NCBI GenBank assembly: GCA_017311185.1
Contig: JAESUZ010001269.1
Coordinates: 744,001 to 808,000, forward strand
Source: Proteles cristata cristata
Taxonomy: Eukaryota > Chordata > Mammalia > Carnivora > Hyaenidae
Direction: 5' to 3'
DNA: 64,000 nt
Below, one piece after another: positions 38,040 to 50,230 of this stretch (positions are counted from its first letter, which is position 1; every line of letters begins with the position of its first letter). The notes under the pieces were generated by a model. That model worked only from the letters and a program-made list of their open reading frames with translations, was not told the origin of the DNA and made no database searches. The translations under genes and the position numbers were made by a program.

Positions 38040-38645
38040 AAAATAGTACAAAACTACCCTATGATCCAACAATTGCACGGTTATGTATTTACCCAAGGAC
38101 ACAAAAATACTAATTCAAAGGGATGCATGCACCCCAATGTTTATACCAGCATTATCTACAATAGCCAAACTATGGGAGCAGCCCAAGTGTCCATCAATTG
38201 ATGAATGGATAAAGAAGATGTGGTATCTATATACAGTGGAATATTACTCAGCCACAAAAGAATGAAATCGCATCATTTGCAATGACATGGATGGAGCTCG
38301 AGAGTATTATGCTAAGTGAAGTAAGTCAGTCAGAGAAAGACAAATACCATACGGCTTCACTCATATGTAAAATTTAAGAAATAACAAATGAGCAAAGGAG
38401 AAAAAAAGAAAGGAAGAGAAGTAAACCAAGAAATATGGTCTTTCTCAACTACAGAGAACAAACTGATGGTTACCAGAGGGAAGGGGGGTGGGAGAATGGG
38501 TGAAATAGGTGATGGGGATTAAGGAATGCACTTGTGATGGGCACTGGGTGATGTAAGAAAGTGTTGAATCACTATACTGTATACCTGAAACTAATATCGC
38601 ACTGTATGTTAACTAACTGGAATTTAAATAAAAACTTAAAAAAGG
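38040..38645 (+). mobile_element. LINE-1 3' end, carnivoran
   Basis: This is the 3' part of a carnivoran L1: ttatctacaatagccaaac, tggaatattactcagccaca, atgacatggatggagctcga and a tail near gtatgttaactaactggaat followed by an A-rich end. It is less decayed than the other L1 pieces. Confidence 0.88.
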
Positions 38646-39364
38646 TAAGAAAAAGTATATGTGACAACAATATTTAAATGTATGATTTTTGAAGACAATT
38701 TTTTTTTTTTTTACTTTCAGGTGGAGGTAAGGTCCAACTGCTCTTGAAAACCTTAGAGGAAGAGTCTTCCTTTTTCTCTCCATCCTCTGGGTTTACTTAG
38801 GAACAGCAGCTTGCAAACTACCAAGTGTGACATGCTGATTTTTACTACGAGGTAGTGGTTGTGGTACTCATGCAGAATTAACAGATGGGAAGTCTACTGT
38901 TATGACATATCCATTTGTGATTCTTGGGGCTAAGTCAGGGTTATTTTGGTTTTAGTTTTGGTTGAAGTCAGTTTCTTTTGCTTTTCTGGTGTTAATGACA
39001 GCTCTGAGAAATGCATTGGACTAACAGTCCCTGAATTTCAGCCGTCCCTGTGTTTCTATAGGCTTAGTTGGAAAGTATGAACTTCCAAAGCCTTCTTTAC
39101 TCTTTGGGAAGCATCTCATATCTTTTGTGGCAATTTGCATGTTTGTACAGAAAATACTTCACCATAAATAACTAAACCACCGCCTGAGATGTTATGGTGA
39201 TGTCTGTAGATTGCCTGTATGTTAGTGTTCTCAGCCCTTCCACTCTTTGTGAATGAGGGCATTACAAGGGGTCTTAAGAAAGGTAGATTTGTGTTTGATT
39301 CTGTTGAGTGGCTTGACTCAGTCTTTTCCTTTTTTCTGCACCTCACTACTTTATCCTGGTTTTG

Positions 39365-39525
39365 CACTTAATATTGATGTAATCCTAGGCAAGTTGTATA
39401 ACCTTTCAGTGTTTCCTCACCTATAAACGAAGGATGATAATAGTACCTGCCTAATAGGTTTTTGTTAAGTTACATAAAGTAATGCAGATTTACAGTGTTT
39501 AGCACAGTGCCTGGTACATAATGAG
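39365..39525 (+). repeat. MIR
   Basis: Clear MIR body and 3' part: taatcctaggcaagttgtat, tgtttcctcacctataaacg, tagcacagtgcctggtaca. Confidence 0.85.
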
Positions 39526-40456
39526 GGTGTGGTCTATTTTTTCTGTTCTTAGCTATTATTTGACACTTGGATTTTACATGCTTTTGTAGTCTTCCTTCAA
39601 TGGTAGTATATTTGAAGCAGCCAGTTCAAGGAAACTTGGGGGGACTCTGCAGTGATTCACAGCTCTGCTGTTTATAGTGGACATATCAGGAAATGTAGTT
39701 GGCTTATTATTATTATTATTGCTACCAACCTTTGTCACCAAGAACATTTGTTACCTTTTTCCAATGAGCAGAGGAAAAGTTGAATGGGTTTAACTTTTCC
39801 CTCTGTCCTGAAGAGGCACCAGGCTTTGGGGGTATTTTTAAATTCTGGAAAAAGTAGGAGGGCCTGAGAGTAGTAGCAGGATGCATCTTGTTGCTGGGCC
39901 ATGTTGAAAACTTGCTGAACGTAGAGACATGAATTGATAGTTGCGCCAGGAGGTGCAGTTAGGTGAGTCTCTTCAACAGCACTTAGAAATGAAAAGCAGG
40001 GAAAATCAGCAGTTAGGGTAAAACAAGGTTAAAGTTTGATGAGGAAGAGATGTTGAAGGCACTGGTGAGAGATGATTTAAGGAGATGAATCATAGGCTGT
40101 GGGTAGGCAGGAAAGGAGGTAAAGCCAGAGAGATGCTTAGAGATTATGGGACAACCAGAGATGGAGAGATAAGGAGACAGGTGGTCCTTACTAGACTGAG
40201 GTCCCAAGGTACTGGGTACAAAGCTTTGGAAGGACTGACAGAATATGAAGGTTTGGTGAGATGTTATAGTCTCAGTATTTCAGGCTTGGATGACTGGATA
40301 ACAGATAGCTCTGGTCACGGTCTTGAGAACAGGAAGGGTAGAGAAAGTAAGGGGAAAGCCATTAGAGTTGAAGAGGTTAAGAAACTGAGTCCAGAAGATT
40401 CCATGGATCCTCCCGAATCTTCCCTGACTTTATTGGGACTCAAAAGTTCCTAGAGG

Positions 40457-40492
40457 TGTTTTTGTTTTGTTTTGTTTTGTTTCGTTTCGTTT
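40457..40492. repeat. (TTTTG)n simple repeat
   Basis: Repeats of ttttg change to ttcg variants at the right end. Confidence 0.9.
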
Positions 40493-40844
40493 TTCCCTGA
40501 GAGACACAGCTCTTTTCCTGGGCATGGAGGCCAGGAGTGATCTCGCCCTTCTGATGAGACCTTGCTTGCTATCAGGAGGATAAAATGAACGACAAGAAGA
40601 GGAGGAATAGGGGAGAGAAGACTGAGGGGAAGGAGAAGAGGAAGAAAGGAGAAGAAACAAAAGAATTTCCGGTTCAGAGTGGTTCTTTGAGGCCCAGGCA
40701 ATTGCATTTCTGTCAGGTTTTCACGCCATTTCACCAGACACACCTGTCACATCTGAATTTCTTTCACATTTAAGTTATGCTCTTCCAACTTAATATTTAT
40801 ATATCTGGAGAAGAGGCTAAGAACACTTCTGTGACTGGTCCATG

Positions 40845-41300
40845 ACCACATAGCAAAACATGTCGTGTTACATGGCATGAGGGATAAAGGTTGCAGATGG
40901 AATTAAGGTTGCTCCTGGGCTGACCTTAAGATAAAGACATCAATCTGGATGATCTGAGTGGGCCCAATGTAATGACAAGGGTCCTTATAAACGGAAAAGG
41001 GAGGGAAAAGCGATGGTGTCAGGATGATACTCTGTAAGAGACTCAGTGGCCATGCTGACCTTGAAAATGGGGTAAGAGGGCAAGGAACTGAGAAATGTGG
41101 GTAGCCTCTTAGAAGAGGAAAAAGGCAAGAAAATGACTCTTCCCTGCCTCCAGAAAGGAAGGCAGCTGTGCTTACACCTTGATTTTAGGCCAGTGAGACC
41201 TATCTCAGACTTCTGACCTCCAAAACTGTATGATACTAAATTTGTGCTGTTTTAACTCACCAAGTTTTTGGGAATTTGTAATGTCAATCATAGGAAACAA
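40845..41300 (+). mobile_element. MaLR LTR (MLT1 type)
   Basis: Contains ttgcagatggaattaaggtt, gtgggcccaatgtaatgaca and cctccaaaactgtatgatac in family order, on the plus strand. Confidence 0.85.
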
Positions 41301-41999
41301 ATTCAATATCATGGTGCATACGTGTACAGTGTGAAGGATTCGTGACCACCCCAAGTGTGGGAGGGCCACCTTGCACTCGGATCACTGCTTTGACCTGGCT
41401 GCCCAGGCCTGTGCAAGGTTGCCGGAGTTGGTTTCCCGAATCTCTCACTGAACACATATGGTTGGCTAAAAGCCACGGAGAACCATTATGGGGCCACATT
41501 CTTCCTGAATGGAGTAAGGAGGACTGTTTCAGCCCAGAGGTGTGAACTCTTGGCTCTATTATCCCAGTGAATTTTCAGGATGCCTGGCAAGCTCCCTGGT
41601 TTGCAGCATTGTCTCAATAACTAAAGCTTGAGCCTCTAAATGGATGCCCCCTCCATGGGCAGCCTGTGCAGGTAAACCGGAGAGATACCTTCACACGGTC
41701 TGGGCCTTGCTTATTTCCTCCACTCTCCACTCTCCTTATGGGTGGGTGGGGGTGGGCTAGGAAAGGTGGGGTTATAAAAAGCAAAGCACCAGAGAGGCCT
41801 GCAGATGCAGCTTGGCTCCTAATTATTGGGTCTCATCAAGTCTCTGCGGCAATGAAGGGACTCGTCAAGGGTTGAACTTGAAGTTGGGCTCAGACCATTT
41901 CCCTCTGTGTGACTTGGCAAAGCGAAAAATGCCCATTCCTTTTTAAAATGGAAGTCTTGCCTTGCCTTGGAAGATAATCCCAGAGAAGTCTGGCTGAGC

Positions 42000-42570
42000 G
42001 AGGGGTCTTGGTAGAGAGAGCCACGTCAGGAAAGTTCCGAAACGGAGCCGAGAAAGGCAGCCAAGGGGGCAGCAGTGAGCCGGGGAGGGTGAAGGAGCGG
42101 GGTCCCCCGGGGCCCCAGCTCAGCGCCCAGCACTCTCGGCCGGTAGTTCAGCCAGGGAGGGCCGGCCTGGGGGGCCTCTCACCCGCAGTCCCGCCCAGGG
42201 TGGCTCTCCCGGGTCTCCCCTATTTGGCCGGCTCGGCAGGGCTCTGGGCGGGGCCGGAGAGCGCGGGGGTGGGAGGCCGGGGGAAGATGCGCGGAGTTGG
42301 CTGCGAGGCCGAGCGCGGAAGGCCGAGGGGTGGGGATCTTGGGTGGGCTGCCGCCTCCCGCTCTGACCCGTTCCACACCCCGCAGAAAGCAGGCGCTGCC
42401 AGTTGAATCACTCCCCTTCCAGGAGGGAAGGGGGATAAAGGTAACTAGCCCCTTCCTGCGTAAAAAAAAGCAAAAGGAGATCGTGGGTAGCTTCGCGGCC
42501 GCTCGGTCCCACTCCTGGACCATGCCCCCCTGCATCTGCCTGCTCGGCCACAGGCGAGGGCTTGATTTCC
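42000..42570. promoter_or_regulatory. ADAMTS12: ADAMTS12 CpG island, probable promoter and 5' UTR
   Basis: A GC-rich, CpG-dense stretch (runs such as ggccggcctggggggcc and cgaggccgagcgcgg) immediately precedes the first coding exon. The flanks are ordinary AT-rich DNA. This is the expected promoter and transcription start region of ADAMTS12. A TATA-like TATAAAA lies upstream at 41773-41779, outside the island, and may be unrelated. The transcription start cannot be placed from sequence alone. Confidence 0.75.
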
Positions 42571-42621
42571 TGAGCTGAGAGCTAAACCTCGTCGACTTTT
42601 CTTCTCCCCGACAACTGAATC

Positions 42622-42748
42622 ATGCCATGTGCCCAGAGGAGCTGGCTTGCAAAGCTCTCCGTTGTAGCTCACCTCCTTCACTTTGGGGCCCTTTGCTATG
42701 GGACACAAGCTCAGCCAGGCCCGGTGCACTTCCCGGACAGGAGGCAAG
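42622..42748 (+). CDS. ADAMTS12: ADAMTS12 coding exon 1 (signal peptide)
   Basis: The ATG at 42622 (context aatcATGc, A at -3) is preceded in frame by TGA at 42616-42618, so the start is fixed. The exon encodes 42 residues plus one base: [20 protein letters not shown] begins the protein, with a hydrophobic signal-peptide core over residues 9-25, then [15 protein letters not shown]. The donor is caag|gttagt, phase 1. ADAMTS12 is a secreted zinc metalloprotease with thrombospondin repeats that degrades cartilage proteins such as COMP. The start matches the human protein as I recall it ([10 protein letters not shown]...). The catalytic and later domains lie to the right of the window. Confidence 0.95.
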
Positions 42749-43458
42749 GTTAGTGGCTTTTCTTTATCTGCTTTGAAAACCGTGGTGGGGAGATGCGTGG
42801 AAAGTTGGTGGCTCCCCCCTCCCCTCCCCCACTGGCTGAACTCTGCAAGACCGTTTGGCTGAGTCGTAAGGAAATCTGCGCCGGGAGCTCGTAACATAGG
42901 GTGTCTCGGAATTCATTGCTGAAGGTGAGGATTCCTTAATTCTTACTGAAAGGCGAGTGTCTCGGATCTCTTTCGCCCCAACGCTGCGGCAGGAAAGACC
43001 CAAGGCATAGCTGGTAACGCCCCCCGCCCCCCTTTGTCTCCTCTTTGAACGCTGCACTGTTTCAATCCTGTACTTTTCAAATTCTGAACACGGAAAATGA
43101 TTTTTTTAAAGTTCCAACTGGCCACTGGCAGTCATTGCAGTGTTTCTAGTTAGTTCAGCTCTGGACAGGGGAGGGGAAATGTGATTCCGGCCCCATGCTG
43201 AGTGAGTTTGGCTGTGTTTTGGTTTCCTGGAAAGATTAAGGCCTGTGTTTTAAAAATAACTGTACTTACAGGGGAGAATTTACCACCTTAGGGGCTCAAC
43301 TTTCCCTGTCCTGCCTTCCTGATCACAGCTGGCTGCATCTCCTGAAAGTCATGAAACTCATAATTCTATAGAAAACACTGGAAGGGGGTGTGATGGCAAC
43401 TTGGTGTTATTTAAACCTAACACCTGGAGCAGAGTGGCACTGCTGCCTCTGCTTTTTT

Positions 43459-43689
43459 TATTATTATTATTATTTTTTTTTCTTTTAATGTTTTTTTTTT
43501 TCTAGGAGAGAGAGAGAGACAGCGTGAGCAGGGGAGGGTCAGAGAGAGGGAGTCACAGACTGAAACAGGCTCCAGGCTCTGAGCTGGCAGTCAGCACAGA
43601 GCCCGATGCGGGGCTCGAACCCACAAACCGCGAGATCATGACCTAAGCGAAAGTCGGACGCTTAACCGACTAAGCCACCCAGGCGCCCC
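43459..43689 (-). mobile_element. SINEC, young subfamily, full length
   Basis: Near-consensus copy with a 16-bp duplication (ctgcctctgctttttt) at 43443-43458 and 43690-43705. Confidence 0.96.
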
Positions 43690-43895
43690 CTGCCTCTGCT
43701 TTTTTATTGGACTTGGAAGGGTCAGAGACACTTTTGTGTTTGGTAGGGAGGTCCTTGGGCCTTCTAGGAGAAACAGAGCTCCATCAACTGCCTGAGTGGC
43801 TAGAGAAACCAGCCTGTATGTGTCAGCCCAGAAACCACTGACAACCTTCTGGGGTATAGGGATGGTTGGTACTGTCCCTGTTTTAAAGAGGAGGA

Positions 43896-44112
43896 GGGGC
43901 GCCTGGGTGGCTTAGTCGGTTAAGCGTCCGACTTTCGCTTGGGTCATGATCTCGCCGTTCGTGGATTCGAGCCCCGCATCGGGCTCTGTGCTGACTGCCA
44001 GCTCAGAGCCTGGAGCCTGTTTCAGTCTGTGACTCCCCTCTCTCTGACCCCCCCTGCTCACGCTGTCTCTCTCTCTCTCCTAGAAATAAATAAAAATATT
44101 TAAAAAAAAAAA
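43896..44112 (+). mobile_element. SINEC, young subfamily, full length
   Basis: Flanked by an 11-bp duplication (aaagaggagga) at 43885-43895 and 44113-44123. It lies 206 bases from an oppositely oriented, closely similar copy. Confidence 0.96.
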
Positions 44113-44951
44113 AAAGAGGAGGAAATTTGGTGAGTTTCTTGGCCCAGCTCATGGTGGAGTGAGGCTTTGAACCCAGGTAGCCTGGCTCCAGAGGCTGGCC
44201 TCTTAGCAATAATAGGGACACACACAGACACACAGACACAGACACACACAGCAATGTTTTAGCATCCATTAAGTCCTGTGTTTGCTGACTGTGCTCAAGT
44301 CTTGAGAAGCTTCCCTTGCATTCTGACCCCCTTAATCCCTAAGACCACTTGGGTGGCAGGCATCAGAGCCTGTCTTTGTCAAGGATTTCCACACACAGTT
44401 CTGCCTACGTTGCAAAGTTCAGATACTGCTGAGAGCTCATCTGCTGTGACTTCAAGAGCCATCAGAAACAAGTCCCTTTGCTTTCCTTGGAAGCTGGAGC
44501 TCGAACACCCGGGTTTAGATGTCATTCAGCCATGACTTGCTTGTGTAAACGGTCCAGATACAATCTCCCACCCCCAAGTTTAAAATAGTGGCATTTGTTT
44601 TTCTTTGAAAAACAGCCCTTTTGTGAAAAGTCTGTGTTCTGGCAGCACAAACAAAGCCTGTGAGCACTTCCCAGGGCATTTGGAGATGATTTGGTTCAAA
44701 GACACACATTCTCCTGGGTTGGTTTTCAGCTGTGCTTGCTCCACATGTACTTTGTAAGCGAATTCAGCTTAGTACAGAGTAGACACCACTGGGCCTTGCT
44801 CTCTCTTGTCTGGAAGGTGAGAGATGGTTGTTTTCCTTGGTTACCATTGGGATTATGTGCAGAGAGTATGTGATATTGAAAAATAGCTGTAAAGTGCCCT
44901 CAGTTTATTAGCGATGTACATATATTTAGGTTTTAAAAGCACTTTGTTTTT

Positions 44952-45174
44952 GGGGCACCTGAGTGGCTTAGTCGGTTAAGCGTCCAGCTTTCGCTTAGGT
45001 CATGATCTCGCGGTTCGTGGGTTCGAGCCCCGCGTTGGGCTCTGTGCTGACTGCCAGCTCAGAGCCTGGAGTCTGTTTCAGAGTCTGTGTCTCCCTCTCT
45101 CTCTGACCCTCCCCTGCTCACGCTGTCTCTCTCTCTTTCTCTCTCTCCTAGAAATAAATTAAAAAAAAAAAGCA
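44952..45174 (+). mobile_element. SINEC, young subfamily, full length
   Basis: Full-length element with flanks gcactttgttttt (44939-44951) and gcagtttgttttt (45175-45187), one mismatch apart. Confidence 0.95.
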
Positions 45175-46283
45175 GCAGTTTGTTTTTGAAAGTCTTTTCT
45201 CCAGAATATTTGTTTTTAATCAACTCACCAATGGATTTACAAGTAATCTGCATTTGGTACAACAGAGAAATTTCTAAGCAGGCTTTCTTTACTTTATTTA
45301 CAATTTTATTACTTTATTTACAGCTGAGTGGAGAAAGGGAGAACAGTTGAGGCGGGGAGGGAGTGTAGAGAAGGAGAGAGAGAGGTAGAGAGAAGGGATG
45401 AGAAAATTCCAAGGTTTCTTGGTAGTAGGATGACCTGGTTTTTGCCCCAAATGACCAGCCTGTCATTTCACAATGAACCCAACTTCCAATTTCCATTTCT
45501 TCTCTGACAACATTTTTGAATAGCACCCAAATTCTGAACATTTAAACTTGCAAATCACTTCATATATCATGTCTCCCATCCTTCTTTTTACAGATGAGGA
45601 AGGGGGGTGGGGCTTGGAGATGAGTCTGTCAGTCAGCATGTATTTCATGAGCACCTATTAAATGCCATGTCACTAGAGGGGTGAAGGGAATTACACAGCG
45701 TCCCACAGTTGGAACATTCTAATCCCAGATAATCATTAACATTCTTTCTAGTTCCAAGTGTTGGGCAGGGGCAGGATTTTAGCCCTGGGAAGGAGCATGG
45801 AAGTAAATCCAATCTTTCCTGGGACCCAAAATGGCAGATTTGACAAACTCTGCCCGGTATTCTTTCCACTTCGCTCACTTGTGATATATACACGTGCAAC
45901 GACTTCCACAAGATTTCTTGGTTCCCAACCAAGTATCAGAACAATGGGGAATACTGTCTCCCTCACAGCAGCCTGTCTCCCTTCTACAGCCGGTGACAGC
46001 CCCTTGGGTTCTTTATTCCTTGTACTCCCTGGAAGTCACCAGCTGCGTCTGTGGTCCCTTTTGTTTCTGGTGACTCTGAAATCAACAGGGTAGGCACTTG
46101 ATCCCATGGTGGAGATGTGCTTTCTGCTGCGTGGGTTTGTGCAAGAACAGAAGGAGTGTTTCAAGACAAATGTTTCAAGTGCACTTCAAGACAGATATTC
46201 TTGTCGTGCTTTTTTTTGTGTGTGTCTTATCTGTGCTTTTTGGAAAAAAAAGTGAGGGAGGAAATTATTTCATATATTCTCTT

Positions 46284-46503
46284 TTTTAAAATTTTTATTT
46301 TTACATTTAATTATTTTTGAGAGACAGAGATAGAGCATGAGCAGAGGAGGGGCAGAGAGAGAAGCAGACACAGAATCTGAAGCAGGCTCCAGGCTCTGAG
46401 CTGTCAGCACAGAGCTGACGCAGGGGGCTTGAACCCACGAACTGTGAGATCATGACCTGAGCCGAAGTCAGACGCTTAACTAACTGAGCCACCCAGGCGC
46501 CCC
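46284..46503 (-). mobile_element. SINEC, older copy
   Basis: Reverse-complement element ending gagccacccaggcgcccc, with a 14-bp duplication with one mismatch (tcatatattctctt / tcatatactctctt). Confidence 0.94.
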
Positions 46504-47589
46504 TCATATACTCTCTTAATGAAAAAAGAGACTTCACAGTTTAGTATTTTATTTGTGTTAATTACCGTAAGCAATTATGGTCTGGAAGTTGGTTGTCACA
46601 GGGTTCGTGAACAAATCCAGCCTTGTGTGTTGTACTTTACAACTTTGAGGGGATCAACACCATTCTCCACAATTTGACACATAAAGTTTTCTATGATTAA
46701 AAGATATTTGAAAAGTTACAACAACCCAGGGAAGAGAATTATGAAAATGAACTATTACAGAATTTCCTTGCCCTTTTTAATAAAGAGTCTTAGAGATTCA
46801 TTGCTCTCTAAGACCGAAATAATCGAAGTAAAGAATAAGTATAGATTTAACCTAAGCTATAAAATCTGGCAAGTAAATATTCTCTCATTTCTTTCCTTTC
46901 TTTCTAAACAGAGGGTAAAAGATCGCTTGGTGTTCTGTATTTTCAAAAGCACCTGCACCAACAGCCTCAGTCAGAGTTTCTCAGGAAGTATCATCCAAGT
47001 TTGTGGCCAAGGGTTTCAGGTCTAATTTCCAGTAAGGCAAATCCAAGTATTCAGGGCTTATAATGTATTTCCATAAACCTGCAGATGGTAATGTGATTAC
47101 AGTGTGCCTCAGTTCCCACTGCCCCCAGCCCTGTTGACACCCCACCTTGGCATCTGGTTATCAGTGGTAGACACTCGAGAAGCAGCAAAGACAGAGGTTA
47201 GAAGGGTGGGCTCTGGGGTCAGATTGCCCCAGAATGAATCCTCACCCCTCTTCATTGTCTTTTTACAGTGGGGGGAAATGAGGGCTAAGATGAGGGACAC
47301 TTAATAATACCTGAACCAGAGAACTGTCAGGATTAGACAGGACCAAGCTGATATACTCTAAATGCTGTGCTTGACCATAGAAATGGTGAAATAAGGAGCC
47401 CTTATTGTTTCCTGACATCTTATTTCTCCATTCCTGTCATATCCCTTCTGAGCTGTGCTTTCTATTGGCCACAGTCATAGCCACTTCATCTTCCAAACTG
47501 ACTAGCTACTGAGAGGAAGCCAAGGTGAGCATGGGACTCTGCCTTGTCTCTGCTTGGAGGTTACTTTTATGGCCACAGGGATCCTTGGT

Positions 47590-47740
47590 GGCCAAGTTTC
47601 TATCTTTAATACCAATGATAGCTACTGAGTGCTACTTGTCAAGCATTCTTCTAAATCTATTACATATAGGGATACACTAGATCCTCAAAACCACCCTAGG
47701 AGGTAGGTACTATTATTACACCCTTGTATAGGTGAGGCAA
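47590..47740 (-). repeat. MIR
   Basis: Reverse MIR with tgctacttgtcaagcattct, ctcaaaaccaccctaggagg and taggtactattattacacc. Confidence 0.82.
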
Positions 47741-48084
47741 ATATGGTGGGCCACCGGCATAAGTCACAGCCCTTAAGTCCCGTGGCCTCTCATTTCTGCC
47801 CAAACTTACAGGCTGATGTGGCTTCGTCGCTGTCTTGTGTGCAGTCAAATCAAGAGGCAAGCGAATCTTATCTCTCATTACTCCACCTGATACACAGGCA
47901 ATTATTATCTCCATTTATTGCTGGGAAAATTGAGGCCTCATAAGGAAGCCAAGCCGTTCTTTTCTTGTCAGGTCATCATCCCTGTCACTTCTACTAGGTC
48001 ACACTCTCTGCCAAGTGCAACTGCTTATGTACATGAAGGGCAATGGCTAAGAACATGGTTTTGAAATAGGAAGCATGAGGTTTC

Positions 48085-48200
48085 AATATGGATAATGTTG
48101 CATATTGACTCTGTGACCTCTCTTAGGCTCAGTTTCTTCTGAAATGGGAATTCACTGAATCTCCTGAATGAGAAGAGACTTGTGGTACTTGGATCATAGC
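48085..48200 (+). repeat. MIR
   Basis: MIR core: gactctgtgacctctcttag and gctcagtttcttctgaaatg. Diverged. Confidence 0.65.
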
Positions 48201-49260
48201 AGGTGATCATGAAATGGTTACTATGGTTATTATCATTATATTATTATATAGCCAGCCTATGCTGGCTCTCCTAAAAAACCATTAGATCAAAAGCAACTGG
48301 GTCAAAAGATCTAAATTTGTTTGCTCTTTTATTCTTTGAGCAATAAGTGCTGGAGCTTAGGCAAGCTTTATATTTTATTTTATACTTTCAGAAATCATGT
48401 TGACTTCTTCGAGATGTATGTTTAGAAGACAGGCCTTATAAGGGACAAAGGAACTTCTGAGAAGAGTCAGTATCTGGGCAGTACCTATGTACAGCTGGTC
48501 CCATTGCAAGATGATGGCTATACACTGTTGAATAAGACTTTTTATGCCCTTAACTTCCCTCCACTGCTCATCCTGGGGAAGCCAGAGACAGCATCATCAC
48601 TAGTAGAAGAAAAGAGAATAATACTATGGAGGTCAACTACATCCACCCTTGCCCCACCCAGTGTGGCCTTTCCTCTCTTAAGGTCTGAAGTTGGAAGGGC
48701 AGTGAAACTCTGATACAAAGGATGTCCAATACTCCTTGGGGAGGACAGAGGACTGAGTCAATTTGACTCCTAGATCATGGCGCACTAGCATCATTAATTT
48801 GTGCAAAACCCCTTGTTTGCTTTTTTTAATACATTTTTGTCCCTACTTCCGTTCTTCCTCACGAAAAACCATTTTAATGGGTTCCATATGTATTTTTTGT
48901 TCGCATATGTTCTGGCAGACTTTGTATTATCGTTTTTGTGTACATGTATTTTCCATTGATGTAGATGGCTCTGTATTCAGTTGTATGGTTTCTTATTTTT
49001 CAGCGAACATTGTTTTTAAGGATTTTTCCATATGCCGTGTGATCTCTTGCTCCTACCTGCTGCAATTAGAAGCAATGGGTCTGGATTTTTTTTTTTACAC
49101 CTTAACATTGATACTATTTATTAGTAACTGAGAGTGAAAACTCTGCGCTCTGCCCATATTTCATCCAAAGCAAAAGTGAGCAATTTCACAAAGTGTGTTT
49201 GTAGGCAGTTCTCTGGGGGGAAGGCTGTTTTACAAATGTACTGCATTAAGCCTTGTTCTT

Positions 49261-49471
49261 TTTTTTTTTTAATGTTTATTTATTTTTGAGAGAGTGAGAC
49301 AGAGTGTGAGTGGGGGAGGGGCAGGGAGAGAGGGAGACACAGAATCTGAAGCAGACTCCAGGCTCCAAGCTGTCCGCATAGAGCCCGATGCGGGACTTGA
49401 ACTCACGAATCGTGAGATCATGCCCTGAGCCGAAGTCGGACGCTTAGCTGACTGAGCCACCCAGGTGTCCC
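49261..49471 (-). mobile_element. SINEC, older copy
   Basis: Reverse-complement element. Flanks are taagccttgttctt (49247-49260) and taaaccctgttctt (49472-49485). Confidence 0.94.
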
Positions 49472-49777
49472 TAAACCCTGTTCTTACAATTAACCAGCTA
49501 CAAATGTGCTCCCTGATACAGCGACACATTGCAAGCCAGGCACCTGCCATGTGCAAGGTTCTAGGCTCCAACGGCTTTGGGAATAAAGTCAGATGAACAA
49601 AAGGCTTTGTAAAATGACACTATTCTGGGAGCTACAGAGAGTAAGGACCTGGGTGGGGGTCCAAAGGAGGAAGAACTTCAATCAGAGACTTTAAGAGAAA
49701 GAAAAGGAGGAACTAGAGTTGAGACTCGAGTTGAGAGTTGAACTCTAGCTGAGACTAGAGTTGAAAGCATAAATGGA

Positions 49778-50009
49778 GGGGCGCCTGGGTGGCTTAGTCG
49801 GTTAAGCGTCCGACTTTCGCTTAGGTCATGATCTCGCGGTTCGTGGGTTCGAGCCCCGCGTCGGGCTCTGTGCTGACTGCCAGCTCAGAGCCTGGAGCCT
49901 GTTTCAGTCTGTGACTCCCTCTCTCTCTGACCCTCCCCTGCTCATGCTGTCTCTCTCTCTCTCTCCTAGAAATAAATAAAAATATTTAAAAAAATTTAAT
50001 AAAAAAATA
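49778..50009 (+). mobile_element. SINEC, young subfamily, full length
   Basis: The element matches the subfamily consensus almost base for base. A perfect 15-bp duplication (gaaagcataaatgga) lies at 49763-49777 and 50010-50024. Confidence 0.97.
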
Positions 50010-50149
50010 GAAAGCATAAATGGAAATTCCCAGGGTATTGGTAGAAAGTGCAAAAAAACACTATAGCTGGGGCAGTCATTGAACAAAGCAATGCAAGCTA
50101 GAAAGTGCAAGAGAAAGTGCTACCTCTCTCCAGGAGGCAGCAAGTGGAA

Positions 50150-50230
50150 TTTGTTTCTCTCTCTCTCTTCCTTCCTCCCTTGCTCCTTTTCATTTTTTCT
50201 TTCCTTTTCTTTCCTTTTTTCTCCCTCTGA
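50150..50230. repeat. Pyrimidine-rich tract
   Basis: CT dinucleotides run into ttcc and tttc runs on the plus strand in ADAMTS12 intron 1. Confidence 0.85.

Larger units (their letters stand above)
25961..41999. other. RXFP3-ADAMTS12 divergent intergenic region
   Basis: About 16 kb separates the two divergent promoters. No coding exon was recognised. The region is filled with repeats: SINEs (27657-27834, 28317-28547, 31276-31480, 31982-32211), LINE-1 fragments (30790-31275, 33165-33597, 36080-36900, 38040-38645), MaLR LTRs (29205-29655, 30040-30590, 34245-34625, 40845-41300) and a MIR (39365-39525). Unlisted parts are plain unique DNA that could hold enhancers, which I cannot judge by eye. 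Confidence 0.75.

Noticed and set aside
38083..38265. Open frame containing AKLWEQPKCPS and YYSATKE
   Set aside because: It is part of a LINE-1 3' end, not a host gene.
41773..41779. TATAAAA as an ADAMTS12 TATA box
   Set aside because: It lies about 850 bases before the ATG and outside the CpG island, so a role is unsupported without start-site data.
42008..42406. 132-codon open frame in the ADAMTS12 CpG island
   Set aside because: It is Gly/Pro/Arg-rich, unrelated to ADAMTS12, and is explained by GC content; the true start follows an in-frame stop at 42616.
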